DNA of 36,033 nt from Deltaproteobacteria bacterium (lineage in GTDB: Bacteria > Myxococcota > Myxococcia > Myxococcales > 40CM-4-68-19), in assembly GCA_005879315.1 (NCBI GenBank), contig VBLC01000069.1, positions 1 through 36,033 of the forward strand, given 5' to 3'. Below the pieces are notes generated by a model. That model ran no database searches. It was not told where the DNA came from and saw nothing but the letters and a program-made list of their open reading frames with translations. Numbering within the stretch: position 1 is the stretch's first letter; every line of letters begins with the position of its first letter. Positions 1-8,437 of the stretch are shown in pieces. The position numbers and the translations under genes are program-made.

Positions 1-942
1 CAGTACGCCCAGCACCCCAGCCTCCTGGCACGAGGGCGCCAGCTCCGGCGGCGGCGGCTCGGGAAAGAGGCAGCGATAGCAGGGACGGTTGTCGCCCGGG
101 ATGAACGTCGTCGCCTGCCCGTCGAAGCGGAAGATCGATCCGTGCACGTTGGGCTTCTGCAAGATGACGCAGGCGTCGTTGACCAGGTAGCGCGTGCCGA
201 AGTTGTCGGAGCCGTCGACGATCAGGTCGTACTGGGAGAACAGCTCGAGCGCGTTGTCGCGGTTGAGCCGCACGCGGTGCTCGTCGACCATCACGTCGGG
301 GTTGAGGGCGCGCAGCGTCTTCTTCGCCGACTCCGTCTTGGGCATGCCCACTCGCTCGGTCGAGTGGAGGATCTGCCGCTGCAAGTTGGATTCGTCGACC
401 ACGTCGTCGTCGACGATGCCGAGCCGGCCCACGCCCGCCGCCGCGAGATAGAGCGCCGCAGGCGAGCCGAGCCCGCCCGCGCCGATGAGCAGCACCTTCG
501 ACTTGAGCAGCTTCGTCTGACCCGCCTCGCCGACCTCGGGGATGGTGAGATGGCGGGCATAGCGCGCCCGCTGCGCCTCGCTCAGCCGTGCGGGGACCTC
601 GACGGGCAGCCCCGCATCCTTCCATGCGCCGTATCCGCCGGCCAGGCTGCGCACGCGGCCGTAGCCCATCTCGCGCAGCGTGCGTCCGGCGAGAAGCGAG
701 CGCGTGCCTCCTGCGCAGTAGAGGACCACGTCGGCGTTGTGGTCGGGGACCGCCTCCTCGATACGCAGCTCGAGGTATCCGCGGGGCACGTGCTTCGCGC
801 CCGGCAGGGTGCCCAGGTCCACCTCCTGCTTCTCGCGCACATCGATGAGGAGGGGCCGCGGCGACTGCCGGCTCAGCTCCGCCGGAGTCACCTCAGGAAC
901 CTCGGTACGGGCCTGCTTGAGCAGCTCTGTCTTGGTCTTCAT
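1..942 (-). CDS. moeB: Rhodanese-MoeB/ThiF adenylyltransferase (3' end cut by window)
   Basis: E1-like enzyme that should adenylate the C-terminal glycine of a MoaD/ThiS-type sulfur carrier for molybdopterin or thiamine synthesis; cytoplasmic. 314 residues are visible and the reading frame runs off the left edge. Residues about 15-115 form a rhodanese domain with active-site Cys76 in the loop CAGGTRS. Residues about 120-314 are the ThiF/MoeB fold: nucleotide loop GAGGLGS (154-160), DDDVVDESNLQRQ (178-190), DGSDN (243-247) and the first zinc pair CYRC (288-291). The second zinc pair would lie outside the window. The rhodanese domain is N-terminal, whereas MOCS3/Uba4/MoeZ carry it at the C-terminus; N-terminal versions are known in some proteobacterial MoeB proteins. 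It is divergent from the flippase gene, with about 100 bp between them. The split between MoeB and ThiF cannot be settled without the carrier-protein context. Confidence 0.9.
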   Translation of the reverse strand, partial: MKTKTELLKQARTEVPEVTPAELSRQSPRPLLIDVREKQEVDLGTLPGAKHVPRGYLELRIEEAVPDHNADVVLYCAGGTRSLLAGRTLREMGYGRVRSLAGGYGAWKDAGLPVEVPARLSEAQRARYARHLTIPEVGEAGQTKLLKSKVLLIGAGGLGSPAALYLAAAGVGRLGIVDDDVVDESNLQRQILHSTERVGMPKTESAKKTLRALNPDVMVDEHRVRLNRDNALELFSQYDLIVDGSDNFGTRYLVNDACVILQKPNVHGSIFRFDGQATTFIPGDNRPCYRCLFPEPPPPELAPSCQEAGVLGVL

Positions 943-1040
943 GCTTCGCCCATTGTAGCGCCCTCCCGGCGGCCGGGCAGGCGCCCGCTGTCCGCTGCAG
1001 CGGCCGTGCGCACCATCTCTGCCGGGGAGGGTGTCACGGA

Positions 1041-2492
1041 ATGAAGATGCTCGCGCGCCTGCGCGGGTTCGCCCAGGGCATTCTTGGCGCCTCGGGGCCT
1101 TTGGTGGCCTCGCGGCTCGCCTCGGCTGCGCTCACCTTCGGCCTGCCGCTAGCGCTCGTCCGCCTGCTCGATCCGGCGGCCTTCGGCACCTACAAGCAGT
1201 TCTTCCTGGTGGGCCAGACGCTGATCATGGTCGGCCAGATCGGCCTCACTCAGTCGCTCTATTATTTCCTGCCCCGCGGCGGCGAGAAGCGGGGCGTCTA
1301 CCTCGCGCAGGTGCTCTTCTCGCTCTCGCTGGTGGGAGCGCTCATCGGCGCGGGCGTGTACCTGCTCGGACCTGCCCTGGCGGGCTTCATGGCTTCGCCC
1401 GAGCTCGCCGGCCTTCGTCTGCCGCTGGCTGTCTTCTCCGGCTGCATGCTGGCGGCGACCCCGCTGGAGAGCACTCTCGTCTGCGAAGGCCGCATGGGCA
1501 AGGCCGCCCTCGCCTATATGGTCTCCGACGGCATCCGCGCCGCCGGGATGGTGCTCGCCGCCTGGCTCCTCGGCGCGCGCTGGCTCTTCTGGGCCGCCGC
1601 GGCCGTCGCCATGCTCAGGCTTGCCGTCCTCTGGATTTCGCTCATGGCCCGCGCGCTGCCCTTCGCCTGGCCGGGATGGACGACGCTGCGCGCGCAATTC
1701 GCCTACGCGCTGCCCTTCGGCGCAGCCAGCCTCCTCTACGTGGCGCAGCGCTACCTCTCGCAGTACGCCATCTCGGCCAGCTTCGACCCGGCCACCTTCG
1801 CGCTCTTCGCCGTGGCCTCCTTCCACATGCCGATGGTCGACATCGTCTACACACCCATGTCGGAAGTGCTGATGGTGGAGATCGGTCGCGCAAAAGGCGC
1901 AGGTCTCCTCCGCTCCTGGCACGGCGCCGTCGACAAGCTCGCAACCATTCTCTTCCCGGCGGCCTGCGGCTCCTGGCTGCTCGGGCCGATGCTCTTGCCT
2001 TTGCTCTTCACCGAGAAGTACGCCGCCTCGGTGCCCCTCTTCATCCTCGCGACGGTGGAGATGCCGCTCTGGATCCTGCCCTGCGATGCGCTCTTGCGCG
2101 CGGCAGGCGAGACGCGCTTCTTCTTCCTCTTCAATGCCGCGCGGCTGCCGGTCACTGCAGTCGCGGTGGTCCTGGCCATCCGCTTCTTCGGCCTGCCGGG
2201 CGCCATCGCCGCCGGCATCTTCTGCGAAGGCGCCGGCCGGATCGTGCTGGCCCTGCGCGGAAGCCGCTTCCTGCAAGCGCGCGCGCGCGACCTCTTCGAC
2301 TGGAGCGGCCTCGGCCGCATCGCCGGGGCCGCCGTCCTCGCCGTCATCCCGGCGTGGGCAGTCCGGCTGCTGATGCACGCCGGACTGCCCGCCGTGTTCA
2401 CCACTGCCGCGGTCTATGGCGTCGCGTACTTCGCGCTGCGAGCGCTCTTCATGCCGCGCGCGCCTGCCGTGCCGCTCGCCGCCGCAGCATGA
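1041..2492 (+). CDS. Wzx-type oligosaccharide flippase
   Basis: Membrane protein of 483 residues of the polysaccharide-transporter/MATE-like (MOP) superfamily, expected to flip lipid-linked glycans across the inner membrane. The sequence is almost entirely hydrophobic helices separated by short Arg/Lys loops, consistent with 12-14 transmembrane segments. The N-terminal stretch, with LVRLLDPAAFGTYKQFFLVG near residues 40-59, is typical of Wzx/RfbX-like proteins (gain of a conserved D-P-x-x-F-G-x-Y motif). The chosen ATG has GGGGAGG about 10 nt upstream. Its 3' end overlaps the convergent DUF4091 gene by 44 bp. With the ligase and glycosyltransferase downstream it fits an O-antigen or exopolysaccharide locus. 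The substrate cannot be predicted from sequence. Confidence 0.85.
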   Translation: MKMLARLRGFAQGILGASGPLVASRLASAALTFGLPLALVRLLDPAAFGTYKQFFLVGQTLIMVGQIGLTQSLYYFLPRGGEKRGVYLAQVLFSLSLVGALIGAGVYLLGPALAGFMASPELAGLRLPLAVFSGCMLAATPLESTLVCEGRMGKAALAYMVSDGIRAAGMVLAAWLLGARWLFWAAAAVAMLRLAVLWISLMARALPFAWPGWTTLRAQFAYALPFGAASLLYVAQRYLSQYAISASFDPATFALFAVASFHMPMVDIVYTPMSEVLMVEIGRAKGAGLLRSWHGAVDKLATILFPAACGSWLLGPMLLPLLFTEKYAASVPLFILATVEMPLWILPCDALLRAAGETRFFFLFNAARLPVTAVAVVLAIRFFGLPGAIAAGIFCEGAGRIVLALRGSRFLQARARDLFDWSGLGRIAGAAVLAVIPAWAVRLLMHAGLPAVFTTAAVYGVAYFALRALFMPRAPAVPLAAAA

Positions 2493-4269
2493 AGAAGAGC
2501 GCCGCGGGGACCATCAGCCACGCCGATTGCACGCCGGTGCTCGAGCAGCCGCCGCCCTGGGACGAGCCCTGGGTCGTGACCGCCGCCCCATTGCAGCCCG
2601 TGGTGCTGCAGCTGCTGCTCACGTCCTTGCCCAGCGCGTGAAGGATGAGCGCGGCCAGCTCGGCGCGCGCCGAGTCGATGGCCGCCGGGCTCGAGGTCGC
2701 CTGGTACGTCTTGGGATAGACGCCCTGGGCGATCTGCTTGGCCTTGTCGCCCTGACCGAGCTTGGTCGCGAGCGCGAGCAGCTCGTAGTCCTCCATGCCG
2801 TCGCGGATGCCCTTCAGGCGCAGCGATTCGACGGGGATGTCGGTCGACCCGCCGATCTTCGCCGGCGTGCCGGGATAGAAGAGGGTGCCGTCCCCGGTGC
2901 CGCCGAAGGCGAACTGGTTGTTCCAGGGGTCGCCGCTGAATGACATGGTCATCTCGTAATACAGCTCACCCTGCATGTTGTAGGTGAACGAGAGCCACTC
3001 CATTGCGCGGTTGCGGGTGCCGTCGGTGTCGACGGCGTAGCTGGGCCAGCCCGACTCGCCCGAGCCATCCAGGCCGCCGCCCACGCCCGAGCAGCCGAAG
3101 GACATGCAGCTCTGGTACCACCAGGCCACCGCCGGATACTTGGAGCGCTGGTTGCCGGCGTGATCAGAGCCCGGCTTGCCCTCCATGTAGTTCACCACCG
3201 GCGTGAAGAGGTCGATGCCGTTCACGCCCTGCTGCTGTGCCTGAACGCTGGTGGTGGTCACCAGTGTCGGCACCGAGGGATCGGCGGCGCGCGAGGCGGA
3301 GATGCGATTGTTGATGTCCGACCATGGGCAGGTGAGAGGCGGCTCGTCGCAGACGTAGTCGAAGAGCGCCGGGAACCAGCCCTTGTTCTTGAAGTGCTGC
3401 GCCCAGGCGGCCACGACCGGCGTCGTGCTCGGGCCGTTCACCTGCACCGCCGTCAGCTTCGCTCCCGGCAGGCGCGTCGGGGCGGTGCCGTCGAGGAACG
3501 GACCGGCGTAGGCGTCGAAGTCGCCCCAGTTGGGCGAGCCGTCCGCAGCGACCGTCGAGGTGTAGTAGGGCGCGTAGATCGAGACGTGGTTGTCGAGCGC
3601 CGCCTGCACATAGCTCGCGCGCAGCTTCATCTCCGCCGCGAAGTTGGCGCAGCTCGGGTCGCCGTGGCCGGCGCAGGGGCCATTCCACGACATGCCGAAG
3701 GCGCTCTTCAACGTCGAGGTCGAGGGGATGTCGAAGTCCCAGACCGTCAGCTCGACCGGCACCTGCGCCGTGACGCCGCCGTTGATGTTGATCATGCCCT
3801 TGTACACGCCGGCCGGGGTGCCCTGCGGCGCATGGATGTCGACCAGCACCGCGCGGCTCTCGCCGGCGGGCACATCGAAGGGGAAGGCGTTGCGCTTCTC
3901 GCCGGCGATGGGGTCCACGTCGGGGACGAGCGCATCCGGCCACATCCCGGCCGCGCCGTCGCCGCCGGTGGGCTGCGGCACGTTGAGGAGCGCCTCGCGA
4001 TAGAGGACCACGTCGCGGCCGCTGATGGTGTGGCCGTTTCCGTCATTGAGACCTTCCAGCGCCATCGACACGCCCGAGGCGGGTCCGCTGACGACGACAT
4101 GGAAGGATTCGAATTCGTTCTTGGCGGCCGCGATCTTCGCGGTCGTCGGCGCGCTGGCGGGCGCCGCGGTGTTGGGGCGGATCTTCTGTGCCGCGGGGGC
4201 GACCCAGACCTGGGCGGCCGAGACCGAGCCGGCGGCGAGCAGAGTGACGAACAGGGGGAGCGTCTTCAA
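2449..4269 (-). CDS. DUF4091 (GH123-like) surface protein with MYXO-CTERM-like tail
   Basis: Predicted secreted protein of 606 residues. It has a signal peptide (hydrophobic LPLFVTLLAAGSVSA, cleavage near AQV), an N-terminal beta-rich domain with the phrase KNEFESFHVVV, then a TIM-barrel-like domain, and near the C-terminus the DUF4091 signature RLKGIRDGMEDYELLALA. DUF4091 is related to glycoside hydrolase family 123, so glycan hydrolysis is plausible but unproven. The last 35 residues follow the MYXO-CTERM layout: Gly-rich, Cys (GGGCSS), hydrophobic helix, then RRRAAR. That suggests processing and surface anchoring. The start is TTG, chosen because AAGGAGG lies 7 nt upstream and the signal peptide begins there; a longer frame upstream has no such support. 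It overlaps the flippase gene tail to tail. Confidence 0.82.
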   Translation of the reverse strand: MKTLPLFVTLLAAGSVSAAQVWVAPAAQKIRPNTAAPASAPTTAKIAAAKNEFESFHVVVSGPASGVSMALEGLNDGNGHTISGRDVVLYREALLNVPQPTGGDGAAGMWPDALVPDVDPIAGEKRNAFPFDVPAGESRAVLVDIHAPQGTPAGVYKGMININGGVTAQVPVELTVWDFDIPSTSTLKSAFGMSWNGPCAGHGDPSCANFAAEMKLRASYVQAALDNHVSIYAPYYTSTVAADGSPNWGDFDAYAGPFLDGTAPTRLPGAKLTAVQVNGPSTTPVVAAWAQHFKNKGWFPALFDYVCDEPPLTCPWSDINNRISASRAADPSVPTLVTTTSVQAQQQGVNGIDLFTPVVNYMEGKPGSDHAGNQRSKYPAVAWWYQSCMSFGCSGVGGGLDGSGESGWPSYAVDTDGTRNRAMEWLSFTYNMQGELYYEMTMSFSGDPWNNQFAFGGTGDGTLFYPGTPAKIGGSTDIPVESLRLKGIRDGMEDYELLALATKLGQGDKAKQIAQGVYPKTYQATSSPAAIDSARAELAALILHALGKDVSSSCSTTGCNGAAVTTQGSSQGGGCSSTGVQSAWLMVPAALFFMLRRRAARQARAA

Positions 4270-4276
4270 AACAGTG

Positions 4277-4283
4277 CCTCCTT
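4277..4283 (-). promoter_or_regulatory. Strong Shine-Dalgarno that fixes the TTG start of the DUF4091 gene
   Basis: The minus strand reads AAGGAGG followed by 7 nt and TTG. The near-perfect anti-16S complement compensates for the weak initiation codon and places the signal peptide exactly at the N-terminus. Confidence 0.8.
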
Positions 4284-4287
4284 GGTT

Positions 4288-4329
4288 GGCTGCTTCCCGG
4301 AACGGGGAGTGCTCTTCGTTCCGGCAGCC
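4288..4329 (-). promoter_or_regulatory. Bulged hairpin in the leader of the DUF4091 gene
   Basis: CCGGAACG and CGTTCCGG pair perfectly (8 bp, 12-nt loop). Outside them GGCTG pairs with CAGCC across a 4-nt bulge. The structure ends a few nucleotides upstream of the Shine-Dalgarno site, where it could affect translation or mRNA stability, or be an operator. No protein or ligand can be named. Confidence 0.45.
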
Positions 4330-4736
4330 CAACTGAGGGGCCCTGCCTCTTCTTCCATGGCCTCTGTGCTGCGCCGTGCGCAGATTCGAGCGTCTATCGG
4401 CTCGGCGGGGTATTGCGCGCACGCCTGCGCACCGTGGCGCAGGGCGGAGGCAGAAGACGCACATCGGCCGTTTGCGCCAGCTCCAGCGCTTACAGACGTG
4501 TTTGCGCTCTACGAACGTCCTTGCGCCCGGCTTCGCGAGGAGCGGGCGATCGGGCAAGCGCAGGACAGACCGCTCCCCCGACGGCAGGAAGCGGCACGAA
4601 GAGAGGCTCCTCCACAGGCGGACCAGCGCATTGCGCCCGGCCTGCTGTCCGCTTCAGGACACGAACTTCTCGCCCCGGGTCCAGTGCTTATCTTGCCGGC
4701 TTGCGTGCGGCTGCCCGGCGGCCGCGGGAGGGCGGC
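4330..4736. other. Intergenic stretch between divergent DUF4091 and ligase genes
   Basis: About 400 bp that presumably contain both divergent promoters. Apart from a short imperfect CTGCGC/GCGCAG inverted repeat near 4427 I see no tRNA, repeat array or convincing conserved ORF. Frames crossing it in the same phase as the ligase are Arg/Ala/Ser-rich and look non-coding, so the ligase start was placed downstream. Confidence 0.5.
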
Positions 4737-6041
4737 GTGCAGCAACCGGCGGAGGCAATCGCTCCCAGCATCGCGCTTCCTGACAGCGCGCCGAGCGCGC
4801 GTGAGTGGCAGGGGCGCAAGGCGTCGCAGATCGCGTTCGGCGCGACGGCGCTCTTCGCGGTACAGCTCTATCTCGCGCCGGCGCAGTGGTTCCCGCAGCT
4901 CGACCCGCTCCACCTGGCGCTGATCCTTTCCTTCATCGGACTCGCGGCGCTCTGCGTGCAGCGCGTGCTCACCAACCAGCCGCTCTGGATGGGCTGGCGC
5001 ACGGCCTTTCTCGCCGTTTACACCGGCGAAGCACTGCTCTCGCCGATGTGGACCATGGACCGGCCGAGCACGATCCCCGGCGCGATCGAGGTGGCCAAGC
5101 ACTTCCTCTTCTTCGTCGCGCTGACGAACACGGCGACGAGCGCGAAGCGGGTGCGCATCGCCCTGACCCTCTACGCCGCCGCCGCCATCGCTCCCGGGTG
5201 GGGCACCTTCAACAACTGGCTGCACGACCAGCTCCTGGTGGAAGGCTTCCGCGGCCGCTGGCTGGGCATGATGGCCGACCCGAACCACGACGCGATGGCG
5301 CTGGTGGGAGCCATTCCGATCCTTCTCTTCCTCGCCGTCGGCAAGGGACACGGCTGGTCGAAGCGCGCCATCGGCATCGCCGGCACCGCGGCCTGCATCA
5401 TGGGAGTGGTCGCGACGCACTCGCGCGGCGGATCGATCGGTCTGGCGGTCGCGGTGCTGGTCTTCGCGCTGCTCTCGCGGCGCAAGGCCCTCGCCGGCAC
5501 CGTCGCGCTGATCGCGACGGCGGGAGTGCTCCTCTTCGCGCCGCGCAGCTTCTGGCAGCGCAACGAGACCATCGCCGAATACGAAGCCGACGCCTCGGTG
5601 CAGGGACGGATGCAGGCGTGGCAGGTCGCCTTCGGCATCTTCCGCGATCACCCGCTCATCGGCGTGGGCGAGTCGGCTTTCCTCGAAGCCTGGAGCCAGT
5701 ACGCGCCGATCGACGCCGGCCACCGGCGCTACGTGGCCCACAACCTGTTCCTCGAGGTGCTGGGGCAGCTCGGCCTGGTGGGCCTCTTCGGCTATCTCGG
5801 CTTCACCCTCTGCGCCTTGTGGTCGGCGTGGCGGGCGCGAAACGGTGAATTGGGAGGCGAGGCGCGCGCCATCCTCGCCGCGCTCATCGGGTATCTCGTC
5901 TGCCAGCAGTTCTCGGGGTACTCGCTCAGCTGGTTCCTCTACACGCTCTGCGCCTTCGCCACCTGCTGCGACGCATACGGGCGGAAGAGCGCCCCGCGGC
6001 CCGCGGACGGAGGCGCTCTCGACGAGGCCTTCGCGCCGTGA
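4737..6041 (+). CDS. O-antigen ligase/polymerase family membrane protein
   Basis: Protein of 434 residues with about 10-12 hydrophobic helices. It carries the Wzy_C/WaaL-type periplasmic region: HSRGGSIGLAVAVLVF, then FRDHPLIGVGESAF and HNLFLEVLGQLGLVGLFGY. These match the family that either polymerises O-units or ligates glycans to lipid A core or protein; sequence alone does not separate the roles. The start is GTG at 4737, preceded by GGGAGG with 5-nt spacing. A longer in-frame extension to 4413 is rejected as low-complexity Arg-rich translation. The stop overlaps the next glycosyltransferase start by 4 nt (GTGA), so the two are translationally coupled. Confidence 0.85.
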   Translation: MQQPAEAIAPSIALPDSAPSAREWQGRKASQIAFGATALFAVQLYLAPAQWFPQLDPLHLALILSFIGLAALCVQRVLTNQPLWMGWRTAFLAVYTGEALLSPMWTMDRPSTIPGAIEVAKHFLFFVALTNTATSAKRVRIALTLYAAAAIAPGWGTFNNWLHDQLLVEGFRGRWLGMMADPNHDAMALVGAIPILLFLAVGKGHGWSKRAIGIAGTAACIMGVVATHSRGGSIGLAVAVLVFALLSRRKALAGTVALIATAGVLLFAPRSFWQRNETIAEYEADASVQGRMQAWQVAFGIFRDHPLIGVGESAFLEAWSQYAPIDAGHRRYVAHNLFLEVLGQLGLVGLFGYLGFTLCALWSAWRARNGELGGEARAILAALIGYLVCQQFSGYSLSWFLYTLCAFATCCDAYGRKSAPRPADGGALDEAFAP

Positions 6042-7180
6042 AGGAGCCGGCGGCGGTCCTGCAGCTCGTCAACCAGTTTGCCATCGGCGGCGCGGAAGGG
6101 CAGTTCGTCGAGCGGGTGCGCTGCCACCCCGAAGGCTTCCGGCCCGTCGTCGCCTGTGTGAACAGGGCAGGGCCTCATCTCGAGACGCTGCGCCAGCTCG
6201 GGTTCCACGTCGAGGAGTTCGGGCTGCGCGGCAGCTTGCTCCAGCTCAACACCGGCCATCAGATCTTGCGGCTCGCGGCCTTCCTCCAGCGCGAAGGCGT
6301 CCGGCTGGTGCACGCCAACGACTTCTACGCGAACGTGCTCGCAGTCCCGGCCGCGCGGCTGGCGGGGGCGAAGGTGATCTGCAGCCGCTTCGATCTCGGG
6401 CACTGGTACTCGCGCGCACATCATGTCCTCGAGGCTCTCGCCTGCCGAGGCGCCGACGCCATCTTCGTCAACGCCAACGCCGTCCGCGACCTGTGCGTCG
6501 ACGAGGAGGGCATCGCGGCCGAGAAAGTCGCGGTCATCCGCAACGGCATCGACCTGCGCGCTTTCGACGCGGCGGCGAAGCTCCCGCTGGAGAAGGAAGT
6601 GCCGCCGTCCCGGCCGACGGTGGCGATGGTCGGCAATCTCCATCCGGTCAAGGGCCACTTCAACCTGGTCGAGGCCGTCGCTCTGCTCAAGCCGCAATTC
6701 CCCGATCTGTTGGTCCTCTGCGCCGGAGAGGGGCCGATGCGGCCGGTGATCGAACAGCAGATCGCGCATCATGGATTGCGCGAGACGATGCTGCTGCTCG
6801 GCCACCGGCGGGACGTGCCGGCGCTGCTCTTGCGCGCGCAGGTGGCAGTGCTGCCCTCGCACGCCGAGGGGATGTCGAATGCGCTGATCGAAGCGATGGC
6901 GGCTTCGCTTCCGGTCGTCGCGACGGCGGTGGGCGGAAATGTCGAGCTGGTGGTCGAGGCAGGGGCGGGCGCGACCGGACATCTGGTGCCCCCCCACAAG
7001 CCAGCGCAGCTCGCCGAGCGCCTGGCCGGCCTTCTGCGCGATCCGCAGCGCTGCCGCGCGCTCGGCGCGGCTGGACGGAAGCGCGTGGAAGGGGAGCTGA
7101 CGCTGGAGGCGATGACCCGTCGCATCGGCGAGCTCTACCGCTCTTTGCTCCAATCGACTGCGCAGCGGCAGGCCGCTTGA
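6038..7180 (+). CDS. Glycosyltransferase family 4
   Basis: Cytoplasmic GT-B glycosyltransferase of 380 residues, expected to transfer a sugar from a nucleotide donor onto a growing lipid-linked glycan. The N-terminal acceptor domain begins VLQLVNQFAIGGAEGQFVERV, with the small-residue GGAE loop typical of GT4 enzymes, and contains LVHANDFYANVLA. The C-terminal donor domain shows VAMVGNLHPVKGHFNLVEA, LCAGEGPM and the E-x7-E region HAEGMSNALIEAMAASLPVVAT. The GTG start overlaps the ligase stop (GTGA), indicating one operon. Donor and acceptor sugars are unknown. Confidence 0.92.
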   Translation: MKEPAAVLQLVNQFAIGGAEGQFVERVRCHPEGFRPVVACVNRAGPHLETLRQLGFHVEEFGLRGSLLQLNTGHQILRLAAFLQREGVRLVHANDFYANVLAVPAARLAGAKVICSRFDLGHWYSRAHHVLEALACRGADAIFVNANAVRDLCVDEEGIAAEKVAVIRNGIDLRAFDAAAKLPLEKEVPPSRPTVAMVGNLHPVKGHFNLVEAVALLKPQFPDLLVLCAGEGPMRPVIEQQIAHHGLRETMLLLGHRRDVPALLLRAQVAVLPSHAEGMSNALIEAMAASLPVVATAVGGNVELVVEAGAGATGHLVPPHKPAQLAERLAGLLRDPQRCRALGAAGRKRVEGELTLEAMTRRIGELYRSLLQSTAQRQAA

Positions 7181-7181
7181 A

Positions 7182-7210
7182 TTGACACTCCGGCGCCTTC
7201 GCGCTACATC
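7182..7210 (+). promoter_or_regulatory. Sigma-70-like promoter for tRNA-Ala
   Basis: A perfect TTGACA at 7182-7187 is followed after 17 nt by TACATC at 7205-7210. The -10 is weak but the spacing is optimal, and the predicted transcription start is about 35 nt before the tRNA. It lies directly after the glycosyltransferase stop codon. Confidence 0.6.
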
Positions 7211-7252
7211 GCTGCGCCGCGCTGCCGCCCAGGGTCGCGCCAAATCGCATAC

Positions 7253-7328
7253 GGGGCATTAGCTCAGCTGGGAGAGCGCCTGAATGGCATTCAGGAGGTC
7301 GGCGGTTCGATCCCGCCATGCTCCACCA
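7253..7328 (+). tRNA. tRNA-Ala (anticodon GGC)
   Basis: A complete cloverleaf of 76 nt including an encoded CCA. The acceptor stem GGGGCAT pairs with ATGCTCC and contains the G3:U70 wobble pair, the main alanine identity element. The D arm starts GCTCAGCTGGGAGAGC. The anticodon stem CCTGA/TCAGG encloses loop ATGGCAT with anticodon GGC. The T arm is GGCGG-TTCGATC-CCGCC. It reads GCC and GCU alanine codons. No integrase or att duplication is visible next to it. Confidence 0.97.
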
Positions 7329-7350
7329 CGAATCGTCCGGACAATCTAGT

Positions 7351-7373
7351 AGCTTGCGGCTTCAGCCGAAGCT
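7351..7373. terminator. Candidate bidirectional terminator hairpin
   Basis: AGCTT and CGGC pair with GCCG and AAGCT around a TTCA loop, with one bulged G. It sits between the convergent tRNA-Ala and the lipoprotein gene, where a shared terminator is expected. There is no T-run on either strand, so intrinsic termination is only a suggestion. Confidence 0.4.
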
Positions 7374-7381
7374 GAGGCTGT

Positions 7382-8437
7382 CTACTCGCCGACCGAGAGC
7401 ATACCGATCGCGAATCCGCTCTTGGGTACCACCGGCGAGAGAGCTGAGGAGAGCAGCACCGCCCCGAACGCGGTGTCGTCGAAAACCTTTCCCGCGGCAG
7501 CGCCGGATTTCATGTCAAAGGAGAATCGGGCCAGCAAAGCGCCGGCCGCCAATACCTGATCGAGGTCGGCTGGCCCCGTCTTGCGGTGCGCGATGCCGGC
7601 GACCAGTACACCCGCCAGCGGACCGGTCGAAGGAACGATCGCCTTTGCGGCGATCTCGCCGTTGGCGTTGGGCGCGAGCGCGCTGCCTGCGATATCGAAC
7701 CCGGTGGCGGCGTCGAACGTCGCGCGGCCTGTATCGACTGCAAGATCGAGCGCCAGCCCGAAGGCGCTTTGCGGCGACGAACCGACGATCAGATCGAGCA
7801 CAGCTCGTGTCGAGGTCGAGGCGGCATTGCGAACCAGTCGCGCTGCGCCGCCCGGCGCCGGGTCGGAGTATTGCAGCCGCAGGACGTGCACCGTCGCGGT
7901 GGCGGTCACCGTCGTGCCTTCGCCAGTTGCGGAGAGGATATAGGCGGTTGTCTGGTCCGGACTGACGGATTTCGAAGTGCCCGCGACCGTGCCCACCCCC
8001 TGACTGATGGAGAGCGATGTCGCATTGCTCACGCTCCACGAGAGCGTCGAGGACTGGCCGGCCATGATGGTGCCAGGAGACGCCGTGAACGACGAGATGA
8101 CAGGGACCAGTGGATTGACGGTCACTGTAGCCGCCGCGGTGCTCGAGCCGAAGCTGTTGCTGGCAGTAAGCGTGTACGTGGTGGTTGCCGTGGGCATGAC
8201 GGTCGCGGACGCGCCGGTAGGCGTTCCCACGCCGTGATCGATGCTGAGGCTGGTGGCGCCGGTCACCGACCATGTCAGCGTCGACGAGGCGCCCGCCGCG
8301 ACGCTGGTTGGGGAGGCGCTGAATGAATCGATGGTCGGCTTGCTGTCCGACGTGCCCGAGGTGCCCGAAGTGCTCTTGCTGCAGGCGATCGACAAGACCG
8401 ACGCGGCGACCGCCAGCGTGCGCAGGGGGGCGTTCAT
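7382..8437 (-). CDS. Lipoprotein with two Ig-like repeats and a cohesin-like C-terminal domain
   Basis: Predicted lipoprotein of 351 residues: hydrophobic N-terminus ending LSIAC (Cys19 as lipidation site), then a Ser/Thr/Gly linker. Residues about 34-108 and 111-184 are two copies of the same Ig-like repeat (PTIDSFSASP / PVISSFTASP, STLTWSVTGATSLSI / STLSWSVSNATSLSI). Residues about 200-349 look like a cohesin module: AVLDLIVGSS, AFGLALDLAVDTGRATFDA, then GALLARFSFDMKSG, the usual beta-strand pattern of cohesins. Its ATG overlaps the stop of the upstream propeller gene (ATGA), and that protein ends in a dockerin-like module. The likely role is an outer-membrane or periplasmic anchor that binds the propeller protein. 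The Ig-like assignment is firm; the cohesin call is from pattern only. Confidence 0.7.
   Translation of the reverse strand: MNAPLRTLAVAASVLSIACSKSTSGTSGTSDSKPTIDSFSASPTSVAAGASSTLTWSVTGATSLSIDHGVGTPTGASATVMPTATTTYTLTASNSFGSSTAAATVTVNPLVPVISSFTASPGTIMAGQSSTLSWSVSNATSLSISQGVGTVAGTSKSVSPDQTTAYILSATGEGTTVTATATVHVLRLQYSDPAPGGAARLVRNAASTSTRAVLDLIVGSSPQSAFGLALDLAVDTGRATFDAATGFDIAGSALAPNANGEIAAKAIVPSTGPLAGVLVAGIAHRKTGPADLDQVLAAGALLARFSFDMKSGAAAGKVFDDTAFGAVLLSSALSPVVPKSGFAIGMLSVGE

Noticed and set aside
7253-7400. Genomic island attachment site at tRNA-Ala
   Set aside because: No integrase and no second copy of the tRNA 3' end is visible in the window.
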